NCBI RefSeq assembly: GCF_030253575.1
Contig: NC_080566.1
Location: 13,300,501-13,364,500, forward strand
From: Rhododendron vialii
Lineage: Eukaryota > Streptophyta > Magnoliopsida > Ericales > Ericaceae
Length of the DNA stretch: 64,000 nucleotides
Reading direction: 5' to 3'
A program made the translations under genes and the position numbers. The notes beneath the pieces were generated by a model. That model had not been told where the DNA came from. It did not search any database and worked only from the letters and a program-made list of their open reading frames with translations. Positions 35,571-46,699 of the stretch are shown piece after piece. The stretch's first letter is position 1. Every line of letters starts with the position of its first letter.

Positions 35571-35580
35571 AAAAATTATT

Positions 35581-35969
35581 CGGAATAATTTTTTTTTTTA
35601 AGTCCTTGATTACTAGATACCAAAATTATTTTTCAACAGAAGTCGTACTTGAATTAGGGTTGAGAAAGTTGGAGAAAATTAAGGAGGAGAGAAAATTAGT
35701 TAATTATCCATCCATTTTTTACATTTCACCATTGGAGAGGGATGGGTTCTATCTCATATCTAATTAACTTTGTAAATTGCTTCAACACCCCGCCCCCCCC
35801 CCCCCACACACACACACACACACTACCCCCCCCGACCCCACACTGGTTTTCCCGGATTATCCCCCGGCAAACCACCCCCACCCAAAGTACCCCCACTTTT
35901 TAATTTATTTCTTTATTTAATTACTTTTATTTAATTTATTTAATTTCTATAAATACACCCTCTCTATAT
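35581..35969. other. Low-complexity spacer
   Basis: Contains a C-run and (CA)n at about 35785-35830 and C-rich sequence to about 35890. No gene seen. Confidence 0.4.
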
Positions 35970-36131
35970 TAAAAAATATAATTGAAGAATTAAGTGCTTT
36001 AATTTTCAATTAAGTTGAACCGGGGGAAGATCGTATTTTTTTAATCATTTTATTCTAAATGGTTATAATGAATTTTTTTGTTATAAGGCATTTCAATAAA
36101 CACTCATTATTTAGTTTCAATACTCTGTAAC
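35970..36131. repeat. Left remnant of a foldback repeat interrupted by the LTR pair
   Basis: The phrases TTGAACCGG, TATTTTTTTAATCATTTTATTC, AATGGTTATAATGAATTTTTT and TTTAGTTTCAATACTCT match, diverged, the left arm and centre of the complete foldback at 42764-43070. The continuation CTCTTAGGGTG-CCATTGAAAG lies beyond the LTR pair at 42383. So the LTR pair entered near the centre of this repeat. Confidence 0.6.
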
Positions 36132-36354
36132 TGTAACGCCCCCAATTTTGGGTACGTTAAATAGATAATTTTACTAAAATTCTAAACAGAGTCTGGCTCT
36201 TATTACATCATAATTCTCATAAGAGTACTTTTATTACACGAGGGAGGGTAACTAAGGTTCCTAACTATAGCTCCACATGCTCCTCCATCCTTGCCAGCTC
36301 TTCGGCTCCGAAAGCCTCCAAGGTGTACAACTTACCCTGTTCATCTACAAAGTC

Positions 36355-36394
36355 TGACACATTATACCAGCGTCGCCACCAGTATAATATGTCA
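36355..36394. repeat. Conserved dyad in the left LTR
   Basis: TGACACATTATACCAGC and CCAGTATAATATGTCA are near-perfect inverted arms around GTCGCCA. The same dyad lies at the mirrored place in the right LTR (42114-42152). Function unknown. Confidence 0.65.
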
Positions 36395-36802
36395 GGGTCT
36401 CCAAAGGTAACACCATAAGCTACAAAAGCTCAGCAGAACAATCTCATACCCGCTAACCCATAACTTACAAATAGCAGGTCATAGATATAGCACACAAACT
36501 CATAACTCATGCATAAATGAATAACAATGACACATCCACATTCGCTATCTTCCTAGCGTTGGTGTCCATGATTTTTCTGAGTTTCTCCTACGCGACTCAT
36601 CGTAAACTGTGTCTCATTTTCCATTTCTCATAAATCAAATCATCATTTCCAAAATCATTTTTACACATCCAACCTCGGTTCCGCCGTTCCGGTCTCCCGA
36701 GTATCCTCACAATGGTTCCGCCGCACCGGATTCCCATTGGCACACAAAATCTGCATTGGCTCCTCTCCGCGGATAACCAAGCCATATTACCAATGAGACT
36801 TC

Positions 36803-37086
36803 CACGTCCGGCCCCATTGGCAATCTTCACAATGGGCTACCAAGTCCGGCTACATTATGGTTTTCACAATTCACGCAATGGGCTACCAAGTCCGGCCACA
36901 TTGCGAGTTTTCATCCTCACAACAGGCTACCAAGTCCGGCCACGTTGCGGTTTTCGCAATCCACACGATGGGCTACCAAGTCCGGCCACATCGCGGTTTC
37001 CACACACACAATAGGCTACCAAGTCCGGCCACATCGCGGTTTCCACACACACAATAGGCTACCAAGTCCGGCCACATTATGGTTTC
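36803..37086. repeat. Tandem array of 43-46-bp units in the left LTR
   Basis: Seven units repeat CAAGTCCGGCCACAT-GCGGTTT and end in GGGCTAC or AGGCTAC. The units at 36977-37019 and 37020-37062 are identical, showing recent slippage or unequal exchange. The right LTR has only one equivalent unit (41582-41626, inverted), so the array expanded after the two copies separated. Confidence 0.85.
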
Positions 37087-40000
37087 AAACATACTTTACC
37101 ATTAACACACCTTAGGTGTCATGTTTCTACTTTCTTAATTTTCGTGTCTCGTTTTCATGCATAAACTCCGCGGTAGGACTTTTCACAACCATAAATCATT
37201 TATTTGAAATTTTGAAACTAAACTAGCAAGATCATCCAATTTTATATTAGTAATCATGCTCATAACCATCCTAAAGATCAAAATACGAATACTTCTATCA
37301 ACGATAAGTCTTATCTTTCGAAAGCCGTTTTTTCTTCCTTTTGACAAGTTCTAAACAACACATGTTTATTGAAGTAAAAGTCAATTATTCCAACATGCTC
37401 ATACTTCAACTATCGAAAATAAGATTGTTAACAATCATGCATTACAAACAATGTATACTTAGGGATAGTGAGTAGAGAAAATCTACCTTGATCCGAAACT
37501 AGTCGGGGCCGAATAAGCTAGTCGGAAAATTCTACGGGTGGTGAAACTCGTAAATTTGGATCAAACTTTGGATGGCAGTAACTCGGTCAATCTTTGGCCG
37601 AATATGATCGTTCTTGGGTCAAATCGAAGCTCTGGAAGCGCTCTACAACTTTTGTGAAGGGAGTTGATCCTAGAAACTACTTTAGGTAGGAGAAAAATGG
37701 TGATAAAGGAAGAGACAATATGCTGTCTGGAATTGAAAATCCGAGATTTTTACTGAACTTTGAATGTCAATATCTTTGTCATTTCTTGACCGATTAGGGT
37801 GGTTCTTGGGTCTAACTTGAAGGTCTCGAAGTGCTCTACAACTTTCTCAAAGGGAGTTGGTTCTAAGAACTACTTTAAGTAGGAGAAAAATGAGGATTTG
37901 CGAAGGGCAGTAGGCTGTCTAGAAAACGAAAATGGTTTCTAGAGAGAAGTGAGAGCAAAGGAGTGAAGGTGTGAGTTTAAGCTTGGAATAACTTGCTATG
38001 TATAGGCCAAGGCTCCCTCTCTCTCCCTCTCACTCGAAATCTCTCTCTCTCTCTCTCCATATCTCATTTTTTTATTCAACTTGTCATGCTTTCTTTGAAA
38101 GATCAAGGATTTGCTTGCACTTCTCTACCTAGTTCTAGGCTTACATGGCTAGATTTAGTACTTTGGATTTGATTTTGAAAGATTTGGTGGAGAAAGGAGG
38201 TTTGTACATGGTTTTATATTTGTAATTGTACAAATAAGGACAATGGGAGTTATATATGGCTTGAAGAGATATACAACCCAAGATTGAAAGGATGTAAGAA
38301 GATCATGGAAGATCAATGTCAAGGTACAACCCAATCTCTCTCTCTCTTCCTTCCTCTCCCTCTCTCCCTTTCTCTCTCTCTCTCTCTCCTCCTCTTCTCT
38401 CTCTCTCTCTCTCTCTTGTACAACATATATGAGTATGTATATAAATATGACTAAGTATATAAACGTACACAAGTACTAGATTTCCAAATCAAGATCTCTT
38501 ATTAAAATAATCCAATTTGGCACATGTTCTATTAAACTAATAAATTATGTACTTTAGGAAATCTAGGCTTTTATATAATATGATATACATATGTACCCAT
38601 GTAATCTATGTAGATTTTCAATATCCAATAAAAAATTATAAGATCTAAATTCCCTATTAAAATAGACCTATTAGGCACATGCTCCATTAAAATATTAGAT
38701 TATGTACCTAGGATATCTTAGGGTAATATATTATATAGTACATATATATATATACATATACATAAGTATATCATCCCATGAGAAATCTAGGAAATGATTT
38801 AATTAAATAACCTTTGTACTTGTGGGCAAGACTAATGCTATTATCCAACGGGTAATAATTTTCCTAGCGATTATTGACCAATGGATAAAAGGGTGAGGTA
38901 CTATAGACACTAGAATAATACCATATGTCCTTTAGGCATGTGTATATATACCTATATATAACTATATCTTTGTACTTAACAATCTAGCATAGATATATCT
39001 TTTTAATGGAAAGTCTATTGTCCAATGAATAAAAATTTCCCTAACTTTTATCGTCCAATGGATAAAGATCCAAGATGACAAGCATGACTTGATTGACTAG
39101 TCATATATATATAACAATAACCTAGGTCCAAAAGGTTTCATTAGGGTTTGAAAGGTTCAAAAGGTTCAAGGAGATTCAAAAGGCTCATCTAGGGTTAGGA
39201 GGAAGTAACTAGATGAATTGGTAGTTAGATCCCTCTAACTAATTGGTTAGAATCTAACTATACTTGCCAAGTAGAATCTCTAGCCAAGAAATATAATTTT
39301 AAAAGACTAAAATCTAATTATGACGGATTATTAGAAATACAAAAGGAATTTTTTTGGAAGCGAATCCAAGTATCAAAATAAAATTCAAATTTTTAACGAA
39401 ATTTTTACTTACTAAAAATCAGGGTTGTTACAGTAACGACTCGAAATTTTTAATGAATAAATTTTTTTTATTTATTTGTCAAAATTTCTTTTTAATTACT
39501 TAATATTACTTTTAATATTCCTTTTTAATTTCTATAATCCGTCATAATTAGATTTTAGTCCTTTAAATTTCATTTCTTGATTAAAAGCCCTACATGGCTA
39601 GTAAAGTTAGTTTCCAACCGATTAGTTGGAGGAAGCGGACTACCAATTCACCTAGTTACTTTTCTCTAACCCTAAATGGACCTTTTTGACCATCTTTGAG
39701 CCTTATGAACCTCTCCTAACCGTAATTAGACCATTAGGCCATTAGAGTAATCGTTTCACCCATGACTAGTCATTAAAGGCCATGACTACCATCATTATTT
39801 CTTTAACCATTGATTAATAAATGCTAGGGGAATTTTTATTTCTTGGACAATAGAACATTTGACTTACCAATGTATATATAACTTGACAAGACAAGTCATG
39901 ACCATCATTTTGCTTCCAAAGGTGGTAATCTTTATGCATGACATGCATGCAAACCTAAGGTATAGCCTTAAACCTAATTATCCTAGAGTTACTTTCCTAG

Positions 40001-40214
40001 ACATACCTATATACTCATATATATGTATATATGTACTTCATAAGCTATGTTAGCATGCCTATATGAGCCTATACTTGCATAAGTACGCTTTCTAGGAAAT
40101 TTTCCTCCATTGAGTAGTCACTTGAAAACTCCCCTTGACTTTTTCTCTTCCAAATAGACTTAAGACTATCTAGACCTAAAACTATTTATTTTTACTCATA
40201 GATAACCACATATG

Positions 40215-40215
40215 T

Positions 40216-40268
<53 letters not shown>

Positions 40269-40365
40269 GTAGTACTAGAGAGAGAGAGAGAGAGAAAAAG
40301 CCGAGAGGGAGAGAGAGAGGGGAGGCCGAGAGAGAGAGAGAGGGAGAGTGTGTGTGTGTGTGTGT
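40215..40365. repeat. Compound microsatellite (TA)n-(GA)n-(GT)n
   Basis: About 25 TA repeats (40215-40265) are followed by interrupted GA runs and then GT repeats (about 40346-40364), inside the right LTR upstream of its TATA box. Confidence 0.9.
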
Positions 40366-41630
40366 GCTTGTGTATTGTTCACTCCAACAAGTTACCTTAT
40401 AGCCTTAAATCTATTTATGACATGCCAACCCATTCTAGGCTACTTTAGTCATAAACCTAGCCCATGATTTTGTTTTTCCTTACAAGTAAACTCTTTCTAG
40501 GACAAGAAAAGCCATAAACCCTTCATAATAACCTAGGATTTTGCCTAATATTGGATTGACAAGTGAGGGAGGCTAGGATCTTGGTTAAAGGCTTGAAATG
40601 ACAAGTCAATGGAGCAAAATCCATGGGATAAAGAGAGGGAGAGGGGCCGGCCAAGGGGGAGGAGAGGGAGTCCAAATTTTGCTATAAATAGGACCCCCCT
40701 CATGCCATTCAACTCACACCTTCATCCTCCAACTTCTCTCTCTAAGAAAGCTTGTGTTCTTACTTGTTCTTGCTTAGTTCTTTCTTGTTCTTGAAGTTCT
40801 TGAAGTTTTTCAAGAAACTCATCCCAAACCTCCCTTTCGATCCATAAAGTTTAGTAGTTGTAGTCACGAACTAGTTTCGAGAGAAACCTTTCTCTTTCGA
40901 AGCTAACGGAAGCTTACCGTAGGAAGTTATTCCTCCCAATCGTCAACTTACTTTCCGTAGTCGTCATTACCGCCAAGAAGAAAGGTAGAATCTCTTGTCC
41001 ACTAAACTCAATGTATAACGTAGAACCGTATGTTGGAAGTATAAGTAGATTTTCCGTATATAAGGTTATCTATCACTTATAATATTTTGAAATGCATGAT
41101 AATTAGTAAACTTATTCTCGCTAATGGAAGTATGAATATGTTGGGATAATCGACTTTTACTCTAATAAACATGTGTTGTTTTGAATTTCCCACAAAGGAA
41201 GAAATAACGGGTTTTTTCAAAAGATAAGACTTTATCATTGATAGAAGTATTCGTATTTTGATCTTTAGATGGTTATGAGCATGTATTATGAATTATTTGT
41301 ATTACTTGTCTTGTTGTAAAGTATAAGTGATTTTCACTCCAAAGGCGTCCGTACATGTGGCGTTATGCTTTAAGTAGGAAATTAAGCATGATTAGTAATA
41401 TAGAGTTGGATGATCTTGTTAGTAAGTTTCAAATTACAATGAATGATGTATGATTACGTATGTGAAAAGTCCTACCGTGGAGTCGTTGCATGAAAATGAG
41501 ACACGAAAATCGAAAAAGTAGAAACATGACACCTAGGGCGTGGTTAATGAAAAGGCGTGTTTTGAAAAGGTGAAATGTTTTGAAAACCGCAATGTGGCCG
41601 GACGTGGTAGCCCATTGTATGGTATGTATT

Positions 41631-41835
41631 TTGTGTGCCAATGGGAACCCAGCGCGGTGGAACCATTGTGAGGATACTCGGGAGACCGGCGCGGCGGAAC
41701 CGAGGTTGGGTGAGTAGCTTGGTTATCCGCGGAGAGAAGCCAATGCAAATTTTGTATGCCAATGGGAACCCGGCGCGGTGGAACCATTGTGAGGATACGC
41801 GGGAGACCGGCGCGGCGGAACCGAGGTTGGGTGTG
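41631..41835. repeat. 120-bp tandem duplication in the right LTR
   Basis: GCCAATGGGAACCC-GCGCGGTGG, AACCATTGTGAGGATAC-CGG and GAGACCGGCGCGGCGGAACC occur twice, starting at about 41637 and 41758. The left LTR has one diverged copy (about 36672-36770, inverted). GC-rich and CpG-rich compared with its surroundings. Confidence 0.8.
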
Positions 41836-42113
41836 TAAAATGACGATTTTGAAAATGTTGATATGGTTATGAAATGTGGAAAATAGTGACACGGTCTACA
41901 AGAAGTCACGTAGGAGAAACTCAGAAAATCATGGACACCAACGTTAGTTTGGATAATGAATGTGGATGCGTCATTATTAACTGTTTTGTCGAATATGTAT
42001 GAACTATGTGGAAATCATTGAATTTATGATCGTTTGTTCGTAAGTTAGGGGTTAGTGAGTATAGGTTACTCTATTGAGCTTTTGTAGCTCACGGTGTTAC
42101 CTTTCGGTGACCC

Positions 42114-42152
42114 TGACATATTATATTGGTGGCGACACTGGTATAATGTATC
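42114..42152. repeat. Conserved dyad in the right LTR
   Basis: TGACATATTATATTGG and CTGGTATAATGTATCA pair across GTGGCGACA, the counterpart of 36355-36394. Substitutions between the two LTRs leave the palindrome mostly intact. Confidence 0.65.
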
Positions 42153-42380
42153 AGATCTTATAGACGAACATGGTGAACTCTACACCTTGGAAGCCTTTAG
42201 AGCCGATGAGCTATCCAGGATGGAGGAACAAGCGAAGCAGTAGATAGAACCCTAGTTTTCCCCCTTATTTTGTTGAATGAAAGTACTTTTGTTAAGATTA
42301 TGATGTAATAATAAGCCAGACTCTATTTAGGTTTTCAATGAAATTGTCTATTTAACGTTCCCAAAATTCGGGACGTTACA

Positions 42381-42560
42381 GGCTCTCTTAGGGTGTCCAT
42401 TGAAAGACATTGGAGCAAAAAATTTATTACGACCATGTAGGATGAAATGATTAGAAAAATAACATCTTTCCACATGTTCAAACGGATTGAAAATTGAAAC
42501 ACTTATTTTTTTAACTATATTTTTTAATATGTATATAGGAAAAAAAAACAGTCGGATTCA
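42381..42560. repeat. Right remnant of the interrupted foldback repeat
   Basis: CTCTTAGGGTGTCCATTGAAAG, AATTTATTACGACCATGTAGG and TTCAAACGGATTGAAAATTG match the right arm of the foldback at 42764-43070. Together with 35970-36131 it makes the host repeat of the LTR pair. Confidence 0.65.
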
Positions 42561-42763
42561 TTAGAGGCAATGCTTACACCTCGTGCTTAGAGTGTGAACA
42601 AAAGACAAGTATCAAAAATGTTGATTCGTGTGCCAAGATAAGGCAACGATCGGCTGGTCCAAAAATGTTGATTTGTGTGCCAAAAATGTTATTTCTGGAG
42701 GCTGTAAAAGGAGGATTTTGTGTTTCAACGATATTTTTTAACTAAAAAATTGAATACATAATT

Positions 42764-43070
42764 TTTAACTATAGTTTTTAATATATAAATGGTGTAAAAA
42801 AATAAGTGTTTCAAATTTCAATCCGTTTGAACCGGTACAAAAATGTTATTTTTTTGACCATTTCATCCTAAATGATCGTAGTAAATTTTTGATTCCTCAT
42901 TTAGTTTTAGAATTCTCTTAGGGTGCCCATTGAAAGGTCTTAGAGCAAAAAATTTATTACGACCATTTATGATGAAATGATCAGAAAAATAACATCTTTG
43001 CACCGGTTCAAACGGATTGAAAATTGGAACACTTATTTTTGTAACTATATTTTTTAATCTGTAAAGTAAA
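42764..43070. mobile_element. Foldback repeat with about 120-bp arms
   Basis: The arm at about 42765-42893 (AATAAGTGTTTCAAATTTCA, ATCCGTTTGAACCGGT, TTTCATCCTAAATGATCG) is the diverged reverse complement of about 42945-43070 (CCATTTATGATGAAATGATC, ACCGGTTCAAACGGATTG, ACACTTATTTTTGTAAC). The centre is TTTAGTTTTAGAATTCTCTT. It is non-coding and provides the uninterrupted reference for the host repeat of the LTR pair. Confidence 0.7.
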
Positions 43071-43099
43071 AAAAAAGGAAAAAAAATAGTCGGATAAAC

Positions 43100-43450
43100 A
43101 TGATCAATTGAGACACTTTTTTTTCTCTCAATTACTTTACTAAGCCTAGAAATAGACTTGAATGTATTAATTGTCTTACAAGTAGTCTTTCCTAGATTTT
43201 CTAGGTATATATGCATACTAACCTACATAATCACAGTCTTGTACCTAAGATAGAATGGCAAGAGAGGGGAAGGATTTAGCATGCTTAAAATTGGATTGGA
43301 TATGACCATAGAGCAAATAAACCATAGAAAGGAAATCCGGGGGGGGGGGGGGGGGGGGGGGTCTTTATTTTCCTATAAATAGGACCATTTATCAAGCCAT
43401 TCAACTCACATCTTCAATCTCTTCAACTTTTCTCTCATTTTCCTATAAGG
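43100..43450 (+). repeat. Truncated LTR promoter piece
   Basis: CCTATAAATAGGACCA at about 43369-43384 and CATTCAACTCACATCTTCAA are clearly related to the TATA and leader at 40680-40740 of the right LTR. Upstream sequence (CTAGATTTTCTAGGTATATAT) has the same character. A run of 23 G (43339-43361) lies 10-30 bp before the TATA box. The remainder of the LTR is absent. Confidence 0.55.
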
Positions 43451-43602
43451 GAGGTAAATGGGAAAAGAAACAAATAAAGAAAATAATCAAAAATTAAAAA
43501 AAGAAAAAAAAAAGATTCAAACGGGAAAGAAAGAAAAGGAAATAAAGAGAAAAAAATAGAAAAAAAAATTCAAACGAGAAAGAAAGAAAAGGAAATAAAG
43601 GG

Positions 43603-43635
<33 letters not shown>

Positions 43636-44137
43636 GGGGGGGCGCGCAAACTGGAAAGAAAGAGGTGGGGTAATAGTGGAAATGGGGTTGTGGGGTCGCG
43701 GGGGGGTGTGGGGGAAAAGCACATCTCCTAACTATTAACCATTTTTTTTTATCAATTATAATTATTCATCCCGATGTATTTTACATCTCCATTGGGGATG
43801 CTCTGGATTCAATTGGTATTGAGTGGTATAAATTGCTTACCTTTTATTGGTACGCTTTTTACATGATGGAAGATCGATCAAAACTTGAATGATCTTGTAA
43901 ATCACGATGAGAATCAAAAGGGTGGACTTTTCATGATAAATAATTGCATGACATAATTAATCATTTAATATGAGGAGAGTCAACAGGTTTGAAAAAATAC
44001 TAAACTACGTACTAAAATAATTTTATTTTGACTTCCATATAAGGTTTTAGATGTTAAAAAAAAAAAAAACCACAAAATTCTAAACTCCGCCACTTGTTGC
44101 TCTCACAGCTCTCCTCAAGAATGTTTAAAAAATAATA
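43451..44137. repeat. Purine-rich duplication, G-runs and AT-rich spacer
   Basis: TTCAAACGGGAAAGAAAG at about 43516 recurs as TTCAAACGAGAAAGAAAG at about 43569, each followed by AAAAGGAAATAAAG. A near-continuous G tract covers about 43600-43642. The rest to 44137 is AT-rich without features. Confidence 0.6.
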
Positions 44138-44420
44138 CTCCCTCCGTCCCTTTTAAATGTTCTATTTCGTAACTCTAACTTGTTAATGAGACATCATGAT
44201 TACACATTTCATATCAATTTTTACCTCCACTTTTCCTACTTACCCTTTATTGAGACATCATCATTACCCTTTGACTCACTAACTTTTTAAAAAAGGAATA
44301 TATACTTTTAGGGGTAAAATACAGAATGTACCAACTTTTACCTACTAATTTTACAAAATAAACACTTATTAAGGGATAACCCAAAATAGAATATTGAATT
44401 CTAAAAAGGGACGGAGTGAG
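44138..44420. mobile_element. Stowaway MITE, 283 bp
   Basis: The left end CTCCCTCCGTCCC and the right end GGGACGGAGTGAG are inverted, flanked by TA on both sides (44136-44137 and 44421-44422). The interior resembles the element at 27602-27874 (CCTCCACTT-CCTACTTACCC). Non-coding. Confidence 0.9.
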
Positions 44421-44439
44421 TAATAATTTTGGATAAAAA

Positions 44440-44542
44440 TTAGGTATTGGCATTGGAGATGCTACTACCTAAGTTGGGTTTTATCCAAAACTTGACTCAA
44501 TTTTGAGGGAAAAAATGGGTAAAGGCCGGAGATGTTAGCCAT

Positions 44543-44596
<54 letters not shown>

Positions 44597-44720
44597 CACG
44601 TAGGTGTAAGAGTATCTCCAGCCTTCACCCATCTTTTCTACCAAATTTGAGTCAAATTTTGAGTAAAAATTCATTTTAGGTAAGCACATCTCCAATCATT
44701 AAACTCAAATTTTACCCAAA
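44440..44720. repeat. Tourist-like MITE fragments with a (CT)n tract
   Basis: CATTGGAGATGCTA, GGCCGGAGATGTTAGCC, GAGTATCTCCAGCCTTCACC and CACATCTCCAATCATTAAAC are all variants of the GAGCATCTCCAA terminus, in both orientations. A 48-bp (CT)n run lies at about 44547-44594. Probably two or more nested or tandem fragments. Confidence 0.55.
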
Positions 44721-44779
44721 CATATATATTTTAATTCATAATTCCAAAATGGTAAAAAGATAGAGCAAGGACCATGTAT

Positions 44780-46430
44780 CTTCTTTTGCTCACTCATTCT
44801 TCTTCTTTCTGCGTTGTAGGCACATCAATCTGGATCTCGGAGAGTCTTTGAACATCCCGATGATGAAATAAAAAAAACATTACCTTTGAGAGCTTAGATA
44901 AATGACTCCTCCAGCCAAAAGCCCAAAAACTCTGGACTAGACCTAGAATACCGCTCGGAACACTTCTACATCGCACGGCATAATAGAATTCATTATGCCG
45001 CACGAGGTCATGAGGTAAACCGCACTGCATTCTGGATAAAGTTTTGACTGGCTCTTCTAGCTGTCTGCCACGAACACTTGAGCCATAGCTACAAGTTGGT
45101 TAAGCTGAAAAGGCACTTCTGGTCCGCCCAGAAAATACCTCCACCATTTGAATTCAAAATCATTGGCTCTTGCCTATAAATACACCCTTTCACTCAAGGG
45201 AAATGGGCTTTGAACTCTCTTTCTCTCTCATCATACTTTCACACCCACTCCTCACTTCCAAATCTTGAAAAAGTTGGCCCTAAAAACATTCTCTGGGCTT
45301 CTCCTTTCTCAAAATCCCTCATTTTTCTCCTCACCATTAAAAGTGAGTCCTTTTACTTACTTTAAGATCACAACTACCCAATATACCCATCTATTACATA
45401 TATCCACACCTCCCTTTCCTCAACCGACCTTATCAACGCTCATTACCGTCACTCGTCCTCATCCAAGCTCAAGATCGGAGGTAAAAACCAAGTTTCCTTG
45501 GGTTAGACTCAGTCTTGACCCTGAGAGAGCTTTTTCCGCTGTCAGGCTTAACCCCCTTTGGTTAAATTTTGACTTTAAAATCACTTTTAGAAAATAAAAC
45601 AGCCACTGTCCTGAAGACACCATGCCGCGCGGCGTTTCAATGCGTCTCGCGGCGTAGTGTGTTCAGACGCACGACCTTTCATCAGCTACAGTTTTCTTGT
45701 TCAAACTGTCTAAACCAAAGCTATCTTTTGTAAAGCCTATTTTGTTGTTGAGGAATCAATCATCAGTGTCTTCAGAAATAAGACCATATCTACAAGCCAT
45801 GTTTCGTTTTATAAACAAGATTTTCTTGAACATTTCAAGTGGAAAAGTATACTAAAAGTTGTTTTACGTTCATGACTTGATGAAATGGCATTGTCCTGAG
45901 ACGATCCAATGATTGTGCATCTTCTGATACCTCTTAAAAATGTTGCACGTGATATCCTGAGAGCTGATGACAGTCTGATAACAGAACAGATACCCCACAC
46001 GACATATTGTAAAGCCGTGCGCGATATTATAGTATGCCGTGAAAGAGCTCACAGTGGTCCAGACAATTTGTCCAGAAGCTTCCCTTTTCTTTTATGCACT
46101 GCATCATCTTTATCACATCTGTACAGATAGCACCACATACATGTTAACGTGATATATTTTCCATGTCCCTTCCCCTCTTACTTGCTTATTAAAGAGCTTT
46201 ATTTTTTCAAAAGATTCATGAAAATTTTTCCTTTTGAAAATGTTTAGTAGAGACCGGTTTCACCGGGCAAGTGGGGTGCTTTTCGATAAAACTTTCCCCA
46301 TCCGTAACGTGGCTCCCGGATCCAAAATCTCGACGTTTTTCGCTAGACCAAAAGCCTTTTCAAAACGAGTCATCGGTTTCTCGGATTATCCATCTCAAAA
46401 ATCCGGGAGGCGACTTGCGAGGGCGCTCTG
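44780..46430 (+). mobile_element. Degenerate Ty3/gypsy (Tat/Ogre-like) LTR and leader
   Basis: TATAAATA at 45175-45182 is followed by CT-rich leader. Further on, GGGGTGCTTTTCGATAAA, CATCCGTAACGTGGCTCCCG, TTTTTCGCTAGACC and GGGAGGCGACTTG (GGCGACT at 46409-46415) follow the order I know from the 3' LTR/leader boundary of Tat/Ogre-type elements, where TGGCGACTC begins the primer-binding region. The downstream coding part is missing. Boundaries are approximate and family assignment rests on memory of these motifs. An open frame at 45265-45597 in this block is not a recognisable protein. Confidence 0.5.
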
Positions 46431-46699
46431 GTCGGGAAGCCCACATGCGTATCTCTCTCGTCTTCTTCTTCTACTCGCAACCTCACACCCCCATTTTCTC
46501 TTTCTACATCTTCTTTGTTTGCACCAGATTCTTCCTCGCTCCTCCTTCACAGTTCAAACCCCCAACCCCGGCAAAGGTTTGCACCATATCCGGCAAACTC
46601 GACAACTCCAGCGAAGATCTTCACCATATCCGGCAAAACCCGATAACTCCGGCAAAGCTCTGCACTTGTACGCCTCTCCCTCTCTCTCTCTCTCTCTAA
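46431..46699. repeat. Inverted copy of a Tourist MITE interior
   Basis: About 46550-46670 contain AACTCCGGCAAAGCTCTGCA and CCAACCCCGGCAAAGG, the reverse complement of sequence at about 12640-12690 in the MITE before CPSF73 copy A. Followed by a (CT)n run. Confidence 0.5.

Larger units (their letters stand above)
32437..35580. mobile_element. PIF/Harbinger element with both genes (ends approximate)
   Basis: Two convergent genes make up the element: a Myb/SANT-like DNA-binding protein on the plus strand (32649-33734) and a DDE transposase on the minus strand (35205-33886). Their 3' ends meet near 33.8 kb. TATA-like sequences stand before each: TATAAATG at about 32562 for the first, and CTATATATAG at about 35279-35288 (minus strand) for the second. 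I could not identify the terminal inverted repeats or TTA/TAA duplication, so the boundaries are guesses. Stops in both genes make it non-autonomous now. Confidence 0.7.
36132..39432 (-). mobile_element. Large LTR, minus orientation, left half of a head-to-head pair
   Basis: This 3.3-kb block starts (plus strand) TGTAACGCCCCCAATTTTGG and ends GGGTTGTTACA. It is an inverted, diverged copy of 39433-42380: AACAGAGTCTGGCTCTTATT versus ATAGAGTCTGGCTTATTATT near the outer ends, and AAAATCTAATTATGACGGAT near the inner ends. TG..CA termini and a TATA-like CCTATACATAG with CT-rich leader (minus strand, about 38005-37930) suggest a Ty3/gypsy-type LTR. No gag-pol, PBS or PPT was seen on either side. It contains a 43-46-bp tandem array absent from its partner. 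Calling it an LTR is inference from termini and promoter layout. Confidence 0.65.
39433..42380 (+). mobile_element. Large LTR, plus orientation, right half of a head-to-head pair
   Basis: This 2.95-kb block begins GTAACGACTCGAAATTTTT, lacking only the first T of TGTAACG, and ends AATTCGGGACGTTACA. A TATAAATAGGAC box at about 40683, followed by CT-rich leader (TCATCCTCCAACTTCTCTC) and a long pyrimidine tract, is the layout of a plant LTR promoter and R region. A similar promoter piece recurs at about 43369. Microsatellites (TA)n and (GA)n lie upstream at 40217-40365. The block joins the minus-oriented copy directly at 39432/39433. Confidence 0.65.

Noticed and set aside
36803..37086. Regular repeats considered as a CRISPR-like array
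   Set aside because: Units are contiguous tandem repeats without distinct spacers, in a plant LTR-like block.
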